In this document: piece after piece, positions 7,177 to 10,591 of the stretch | Layout: each line of letters starts with the position of its first letter | Numbering within the stretch: the first letter of the stretch is position 1 | Assembly: GCA_937895985.1 (NCBI GenBank) | Contig: CALBKL010000335.1 | Span: forward strand, 1-10,591 | Reading direction: 5' to 3' | From: an uncultured Solobacterium sp. | GTDB taxonomy: Bacteria; Bacillota_I; Bacilli_A; Erysipelotrichales; Erysipelotrichaceae | DNA length: 10,591 nucleotides | The notes under the pieces: generated by a model | Seen by the model: only the letters and a program-made list of their open reading frames with translations | What the model was told of the DNA's origin: nothing | Database searches by the model: none | Translations under genes and position numbers: made by a program

Positions 7177-7862
7177 TACACCTCACGAATTCTTTCGTCT
7201 CTTGTTATCTTTCCATCTTCGATTGAGATAATGCGGTCTGCCTGTAAGGCAATACTTTCATCATGAGTAATGATGATCATTGTCTGTTGGTATTTTTTAT
7301 TTGATAGTTTTAATAGTTCAACAATTTCTTGACTATTTTTACTATCGAGGTTTCCTGTTGGTTCATCCGCAAGCACGATAGCTGGAGCGTTCATAAGTGC
7401 TCTACCAATGGATACGCGTTGTTGTTGTCCACCAGAAAGTTGGTTTGGTAGATTTTTTCGTCTTTCTTGTAATCCTAACACATTCAATAACTCTTCAAGG
7501 CGTTCTTTGTTAACTTCTTTTCCATCCATTAGCACAGGTAATGTGATATTCTCCTCTGCACTTAGTACAGGAATCAAATTATAGAATTGGTAAATTAAAC
7601 CGACTTTTCTACGACGGAATACAGCTAGTTGTTCTTCATTTTGTGCATAGACATCTTGTCCACCTACAAATACTTTCCCTCGTGTTGGTTTATCAACTCC
7701 TCCTAGCATATGTAATAGCGTTGATTTACCAGATCCTGATGGACCAATAATTGTCACAAACTCACCTTGTTCCACTGTAAATGAAACATTATCTAGGGCT
7801 TTTACTTCATTTTCCCCTTTTCCATAAATTTTTGTTAAGTGTTCGACGCGTAAGACTTCCAT
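7176..7862 (-). CDS. ABC transporter ATPase, LolD/SalX (MacB-type) subfamily
   Basis: A 228-residue ATPase with all motifs: Walker [10 protein letters not shown] (40-48), Q-loop Gln92 in IYQFYNL, signature LSGGQQQR (142-149), Walker B IVLADEP (162-168) with catalytic Glu167, and switch His200 in [12 protein letters not shown] after Walker B is typical of the LolD/MacB/SalX exporters that pair with FtsX-fold permeases. The start at ATG 7862-7860 is chosen over a longer open frame to 8027, because AAGGAGG lies 8 bases before it, homologs start with ME-x-L-x-V-x-x-L-x-K-x-Y, and the upstream extension would cross a terminator and run into the kinase gene. It is the first gene of a two-gene operon with the permease, and has its own promoter with a predicted regulator site. 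Confidence 0.95.
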   Translation of the reverse strand: MEVLRVEHLTKIYGKGENEVKALDNVSFTVEQGEFVTIIGPSGSGKSTLLHMLGGVDKPTRGKVFVGGQDVYAQNEEQLAVFRRRKVGLIYQFYNLIPVLSAEENITLPVLMDGKEVNKERLEELLNVLGLQERRKNLPNQLSGGQQQRVSIGRALMNAPAIVLADEPTGNLDSKNSQEIVELLKLSNKKYQQTMIIITHDESIALQADRIISIEDGKITRDERIREV

Positions 7863-7876
7863 ATCAAAGTCCTCCT

Positions 7877-7891
7877 TATACTTACAGTATA
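7877..7891. repeat. Perfect 15-base palindrome over the ABC operon -10 box
   Basis: TATACT-TAC-AGTATA on the plus strand forms a perfect inverted repeat with 6-base arms. One arm is the predicted -10 box of the ABC operon and the other lies just before its AAGGAGG. It may be chance in AT-rich DNA, a second binding site, or a small leader hairpin near the ribosome binding site. Confidence 0.45.
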
Positions 7892-7918
7892 AAAAGCAAA
7901 TGTGACACAATGATGACA
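7886..7918 (-). promoter_or_regulatory. Predicted response-regulator operator and promoter of the ABC operon
   Basis: On the minus strand two 11-base units stand directly in tandem, TGTCATCATTG (7918-7908) and TGTCACATTTG (7907-7897), matching at 8 of 11 positions. Five bases later comes a -10 box TATACT (7891-7886); there is no good -35 sequence. Tandem direct repeats with 11-base period replacing the -35 are how OmpR/PhoB-family regulators usually activate promoters. The regulator encoded upstream in the same module is the obvious candidate, by inference. Confidence 0.6.
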
Positions 7919-7927
7919 TTTTGTAAG

Positions 7928-7951
7928 AAAAAAATCCTGTTTTCACAGGAT
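7928..7951 (-). terminator. Intrinsic terminator after the histidine kinase gene
   Basis: Minus-strand ATCCTGT (7951-7945) pairs with ACAGGAT (7940-7934) over a GAAA tetraloop, followed by six T (7933-7928). The stem begins at the last base of the kinase TGA stop. It cuts the module into a regulator-kinase unit and a separate ATPase-permease unit. Confidence 0.88.
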
Positions 7952-8952
7952 CAAATAATTTGTTTATAGAAACGTACAGTAAAGCAAGCACCACCATCTG
8001 GATGATTCTTAACACTGATGGTTCCATTTTGAGCAGTGATAATCATGCGGGCAAAAGCTAGCCCAATTCCTACACTTTCCGGTTTTGCATTTTTACCCTT
8101 ATAAAAGCGTTCAAACATGTATGGGATATCTTCCTCCGGAATCCCTTCTCCATTATCTTGCACAATCACTTCTGTATATAATGGATTTTCACTGACATTC
8201 AGTTGAATCGTACCACCATCTGGAGTATGTTCCATCGCATTCTTGATAAGATTACTGAACGCTTCCATTGTCCATTGATCATCAACGAACAGCTTTTCAT
8301 CTGAACAATTCAGAACACACTTCTGTTCTTTTAGTTCCATCGGAATTGCAAATGGTTCTATTGCCTTAGTCAAGATGTCTTCTGCAAGTATTTCTTGTCG
8401 ATGGAAGATAGCAGTCTTCGCATCAATTTTAGACATCTTTAACAATGTTTCAATTAGCCACTGTAATTTCTCTAACTGTTTCTTGATATCTCGACGATAA
8501 TAGAGTGCTTTCTCATTAGAAAGATGCTCATCATTTAAAACAGTTAGCGATAAGTTAATTGATGTCAGTGGTGTTCGCATCTGATGAAAGATATCTGCGA
8601 TTGCGTTAGTTAATCGAACTTTATCTTTTTGTAGTAGTTCGGTTTGTTCGTTGAGTTTAATTACCATCTTCGAAATCTCATCACTGAGGATAGATAATTC
8701 ACCTTCATATTGCTCATCAATACGGATTGCACTTCCATGTAGCACCTTATCTAATGATAAACTTAACTGTGCAATCTGCTCATAACGCTTGATAGAGAAA
8801 TAATAATGTATTCCTACAAGCACAAGCATCAAGAATAGAAATAGGAATGCATATTCACCAACAAATGGATATGTGATAACCATGCATACAATACCAATCA
8901 CAAAAGAAATTAGTAACTCATGAAGAACATCTTGATTACGTAAATACTTCAT
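7951..8952 (-). CDS. Sensor histidine kinase with minimal outer loop
   Basis: A 333-residue membrane kinase. Two helices (~12-30 and ~35-53) are joined by only a handful of residues (around VGEY), so there is no periplasmic-type sensing domain, as in intramembrane-sensing kinases. A short linker (~55-110) leads to the dimerisation domain with phosphoacceptor His123 in FHQMRTPL. The catalytic domain has the N-box around Asn238 (NLIKNAMEHT), G1 DNGEGIP (266-272), the F-box region FERFYKG (280-286) and G2 GIGLAFAR (295-302). All catalytic motifs are intact. Length and topology are close to BceS-type kinases, but the H-box differs from their usual HEIKTPL form. Its start follows the regulator stop by one base (TGATATG), so the two are co-translated. 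Signal unknown; the transporter next door suggests an envelope-active compound. Confidence 0.93.
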   Translation of the reverse strand: MKYLRNQDVLHELLISFVIGIVCMVITYPFVGEYAFLFLFLMLVLVGIHYYFSIKRYEQIAQLSLSLDKVLHGSAIRIDEQYEGELSILSDEISKMVIKLNEQTELLQKDKVRLTNAIADIFHQMRTPLTSINLSLTVLNDEHLSNEKALYYRRDIKKQLEKLQWLIETLLKMSKIDAKTAIFHRQEILAEDILTKAIEPFAIPMELKEQKCVLNCSDEKLFVDDQWTMEAFSNLIKNAMEHTPDGGTIQLNVSENPLYTEVIVQDNGEGIPEEDIPYMFERFYKGKNAKPESVGIGLAFARMIITAQNGTISVKNHPDGGACFTVRFYKQII

Positions 8953-8953
8953 A

Positions 8954-9619
8954 TCAGTCCATCCTATATCCTAGTCCACGCACTGTTTTAATAATCTTGG
9001 GATTTGTAGGATCATTTTCAATTTTCTCACGCAAGCGTTTAATATATACCGTTACCGTATTATCATTCACAAAATCACCAGCAATATTCCAAATCTCATC
9101 GAGGAGTTGATCTCTTGTAAGTAGCTTGCCACGATGATCAATAAAAAGTGTCAATAGCTTGTACTCAAGTGCAGATAAATTGATGACTGTATCCTTCTTC
9201 TTTACGATAGCCTTTTCAGTATCAACCTGTATGTCATCCAAAAGAATGATGGTCTGATGTCCTGCATGACGTCGTAAGACGTTTTTGATACGAGAGAGTA
9301 ATTCTTTTGGACGAAATGGCTTCGTAATATAGTCATCTGCACCGATATTTAATCCTCTCACCACTGTTTCTTCATCTGAAGATGCACTTAAAAAGATGAC
9401 TGGTAATTGAATCTTTTGGGCGATATTACACACCGCAAAGCCATCACCGTCTTTTAAAGAAACATCCAATAACAATAATTGGTATTGTTTTGTCTTTAAT
9501 AGTTCTTCCGCTTCCTTTTGTCCACTCGCATGATCTGAAGCAAATCCTTCTAAATTCAGATATTCCTGTAAGGAATGAACAATTGCGAAATCATCTTCCA
9601 CAAGTAGTATTCTCGTCAT
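8954..9619 (-). CDS. OmpR/PhoB-family response regulator
   Basis: A 221-residue DNA-binding regulator. The receiver domain (1-~120) has the acidic pair Asp9/Asp10 (LLVEDD), phosphoacceptor Asp52 in LLLDVSLKDGDG, switch Ser78 and Lys100 in YITKPF. The C-terminal winged helix (~130-221) shows LSALEYKLLTLFIDHRG, LTRDQLLDEIW, the recognition helix NTVTVYIKRLREKIE and the closing IKTVRGLGYRMD. The start at ATG 9619-9617 is preferred over an ATG 39 bases upstream (9658), because AGAGGA lies 6 bases before it and the product then begins MTRILLVEDD like its relatives. It is coupled to the kinase gene. Its likely target is the tandem repeat before the ABC operon; no such repeat was seen before its own gene. 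Confidence 0.94.
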   Translation of the reverse strand: MTRILLVEDDFAIVHSLQEYLNLEGFASDHASGQKEAEELLKTKQYQLLLLDVSLKDGDGFAVCNIAQKIQLPVIFLSASSDEETVVRGLNIGADDYITKPFRPKELLSRIKNVLRRHAGHQTIILLDDIQVDTEKAIVKKKDTVINLSALEYKLLTLFIDHRGKLLTRDQLLDEIWNIAGDFVNDNTVTVYIKRLREKIENDPTNPKIIKTVRGLGYRMD

Positions 9620-9637
9620 ATTATTTCCTCTGCATTC

Positions 9638-9646
9638 ATAGTAGCA
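9638..9646 (-). promoter_or_regulatory. Possible extended -10 promoter of the regulator-kinase operon
   Basis: The minus strand carries TGC-TACTAT (9646-9638), an extended -10 element, between the YebC terminator and the regulator gene. The -35 region at 17 bases is TTTTTC and not informative. The leader would be only about a dozen bases, just enough to hold AGAGGA. Confidence 0.4.
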
Positions 9647-9661
9647 CAAGCCAAACAAAAG

Positions 9662-9686
9662 AAAAACTCCTCCAATCAGGAAGAGT
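9662..9686 (-). terminator. Intrinsic terminator after the YebC-family gene
   Basis: Minus-strand ACTCTTCC (9686-9679) pairs with GGAGGAGT (9673-9666), one G-T wobble, over a 5-base loop, and the T run covers 9666-9662. It lies 11 bases past the YebC stop and separates it from the two-component genes. Confidence 0.82.
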
Positions 9687-9697
9687 ATTCATGCATG

Positions 9698-10426
9698 TTA
9701 TTCGTTAATGATAGCGTTATGGTACACCTTATTTACATCATCTGCTTCATTGAGCATATCCATTAACTTATGGAACGCTTCTATTTCTTCAGGATCTGTA
9801 AGTGTTACATATTCATTTGGTAACATTGTTGTTTCACATGTTTCAAACTCAATGTTTGGTAACAATGTTTCAATCGCATCCTGTGCCTTACCGAAATCAG
9901 TGAATGCTGTCTTAACAGTCATCACACCATCTTCAATTGTAAGGTCAGTAACATCAACCTCAGCTTCTAATAATGCCTCAAGCATTGCGTCTTCATCCGC
10001 ATAATTAAATACGAATAGACCAACTGATTCATAGTTATAAGAAACACCACCAGCGTTAACCATCTTAGCACCCTTTGACTTATTAAATGCTGTCTTAACT
10101 TCTGTCATAGAACGATTTGTATTATCTGTTAAGCAATCTACAATGACAGTAGAGTTACCAGGACCAAATCCTTCATAGCGTGCTTCTGTATAGTTTTCGT
10201 CTGTTCCACCCTTTGCTTTGTCGATTGCTCTCTTAATAACATCGGCAGGTACTTGGTTGGATTTTGCTTCAGCAATCTTTCTCTTTAAAGAAAGATTCAT
10301 ATCTGGATCAGGAACACCACTCTTAGCAGCGATATATAATTCCTTTCCAAAACGTGAATATAACTTTGATTTAATTGCAGCAGTCTTTGCCATTGAGGCT
10401 GCACGGACTTCATGCGCTCTTCCCAT
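9698..10426 (-). CDS. YebC/PmpR/TACO1-family protein, YeeN-like (type II) member
   Basis: A 242-residue protein of the YebC family, cytoplasmic, long annotated as a transcriptional regulator and more recently linked to helping ribosomes through difficult proline-containing stretches. Family marks are MGRAHEVRAASMAKTAAIKSK at the N-terminus, FGKELYIAAKSGVPDPDMNLSLKRKI (26-51), VPADVIKRAIDKAKGG (59-74), YEGFGPGNSTVIVDCLTDNTNR (84-105) and the EVKTAF region. The N-terminus (no WxxIK start, KLYSRFGKEL) fits the YeeN-like branch and not the E. coli YebC branch. The usual GxLGxxGSV segment reads GAKMVNAGGV (119-128), a divergent form. ATG 10426-10424 is preferred over an in-frame TTG two codons upstream, because AAGAAGG lies 8 bases before this ATG. 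It is a single-gene unit with its own strong promoter and terminator. Confidence 0.92.
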   Translation of the reverse strand: MGRAHEVRAASMAKTAAIKSKLYSRFGKELYIAAKSGVPDPDMNLSLKRKIAEAKSNQVPADVIKRAIDKAKGGTDENYTEARYEGFGPGNSTVIVDCLTDNTNRSMTEVKTAFNKSKGAKMVNAGGVSYNYESVGLFVFNYADEDAMLEALLEAEVDVTDLTIEDGVMTVKTAFTDFGKAQDAIETLLPNIEFETCETTMLPNEYVTLTDPEEIEAFHKLMDMLNEADDVNKVYHNAIINE

Positions 10427-10461
10427 ATTCAATACCTTCTTTCATAAAAATAGCCGTTGAT

Positions 10462-10490
10462 ATTATACCAAAACTGTGTCTTATTGTGAA
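10462..10490 (-). promoter_or_regulatory. Sigma-A promoter of the YebC-family gene
   Basis: Minus-strand TTCACA (10490-10485) and TATAAT (10467-10462) are exactly 17 bases apart, with a TGG extension directly before the -10. One mismatch to consensus overall. The predicted start is near 10455, giving a leader of about 29 bases. Confidence 0.82.
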
Positions 10491-10507
10491 GAAAAAACAA
10501 TTGAAGT

Positions 10508-10591
10508 CTAACCATAATCCACATCCCTATATCCTGCCTCAATTATTTTTGAAAGTTCCTCTTTTGATTTTATTGTTGGTGAAGGTTCCCT
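10508..10591 (-). CDS. C-terminal end of an unidentified gene (cut by window edge)
   Basis: A frame open from the right edge for 27 codons ends in TAG at 10510-10508; the other two minus-strand frames are closed within this stretch. The tail reads REPSPTIKSKEELSKIIEAG followed by YRDVDYG. It is hydrophilic with a probable amphipathic helix and looks like coding sequence. The style resembles the C-termini of small antitoxin-like proteins, but too little is present to assign a family. It ends 17 bases before the -35 box of the YebC promoter, and no terminator hairpin was seen between them. Confidence 0.45.
   Translation of the reverse strand, partial: REPSPTIKSKEELSKIIEAGYRDVDYG

Noticed and set aside
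7863..8027. N-terminal extension of the ABC ATPase by 55 residues, overlapping the kinase gene
   Set aside because: It would read through a strong terminator and the operator-promoter region, has a composition unlike the family, and the internal ATG at 7862 has an ideal AAGGAGG.
7861..9619. A classic bacitracin-type Bce module
   Set aside because: Kinase topology fits, but the permease has eight helices and two outer domains and the kinase H-box differs, so the name was not used.
9620..9658. Longer start for the response regulator (13 extra residues)
   Set aside because: The extra residues do not resemble the family N-terminus, and the region holds the ribosome binding site and probable promoter.
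9708..10004. Serine-rich plus-strand ORF antisense to the YebC-family gene
   Set aside because: It mirrors the codons of the conserved minus-strand gene; the low-complexity serine content is an antisense artefact.
10410..10445. Eleven-codon upstream ORF overlapping the YebC-family start
   Set aside because: No ribosome binding site of its own was seen; it contains the downstream gene's binding site and is most likely chance.
1..10591. Mobile elements, CRISPR, tRNA or rRNA genes
   Set aside because: Read-through on both strands showed no transposase or integrase motifs, no regularly spaced repeats and no tRNA-like clover-leaf arms.

Overview
The window looks like a chromosomal segment from a low-GC Firmicute. 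Shine-Dalgarno sequences are AGGAGG-like, promoters are sigma-A type, and there are several compact intrinsic terminators. The gene families (tmcAL/ylbM, yceD-rpmF, rsmB, YebC family II) are common in this phylum. The overall feel is Erysipelotrichia-like, but that placement is inference and not proven by the sequence. Nearly everything is on the minus strand; tmcAL is the only plus-strand gene.

Left part (1-1670): the 5' part of rsmB (16S rRNA m5C methyltransferase, cut by the window edge), a 130-base gap, then a small class I SAM methyltransferase that is visibly more AT-rich than its neighbours. The gap holds a probable rsmB promoter and a hydrophobic open stretch that could be the tail of a lost gene. 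Next on the minus strand is the yceD(DUF177)-rpmF pair. It has a near-consensus promoter in front and an intrinsic terminator behind. The encoded bL32 has no cysteines, so it is the zinc-free form.

Middle (2260-4460): an alpha/beta hydrolase of the monoacylglycerol lipase/lysophospholipase type, divergent from tmcAL (tRNA-Met cytidine acetate ligase). tmcAL and the permease gene converge and are separated by two back-to-back terminators, one for each strand. tmcAL close to yceD-rpmF is a familiar Firmicute arrangement, here with the hydrolase between them.

Right part (4459-9660): a four-gene sensing and export module on the minus strand, in the order response regulator, histidine kinase, ABC ATPase, ABC permease. 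The kinase has two membrane helices joined by only a few residues, so it has almost no external sensing domain. The permease is an 8-helix FtsX/MacB-fold protein with two large outer domains. The module is split by a strong terminator after the kinase gene. The ATPase-permease operon has its own promoter. Just upstream of that promoter's -10 box lie two tandem 11-base direct repeats (minus strand TGTCATCATTG and TGTCACATTTG), the classic form of an OmpR/PhoB-type regulator site. The simplest reading is that the two-component system senses an envelope stress or antimicrobial and switches on the transporter.

Right edge (9660-10591): a YebC/PmpR-family protein of the second (YeeN-like) type, with its own terminator and a strong promoter, and then the last 27 codons of an unidentified gene running in from beyond the window. 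No tRNA, rRNA, CRISPR array, insertion sequence or phage gene was seen. I did not find a clearly new type of biological system. The best leads are the predicted regulator operator and the short-loop-kinase/FtsX-exporter module it controls.
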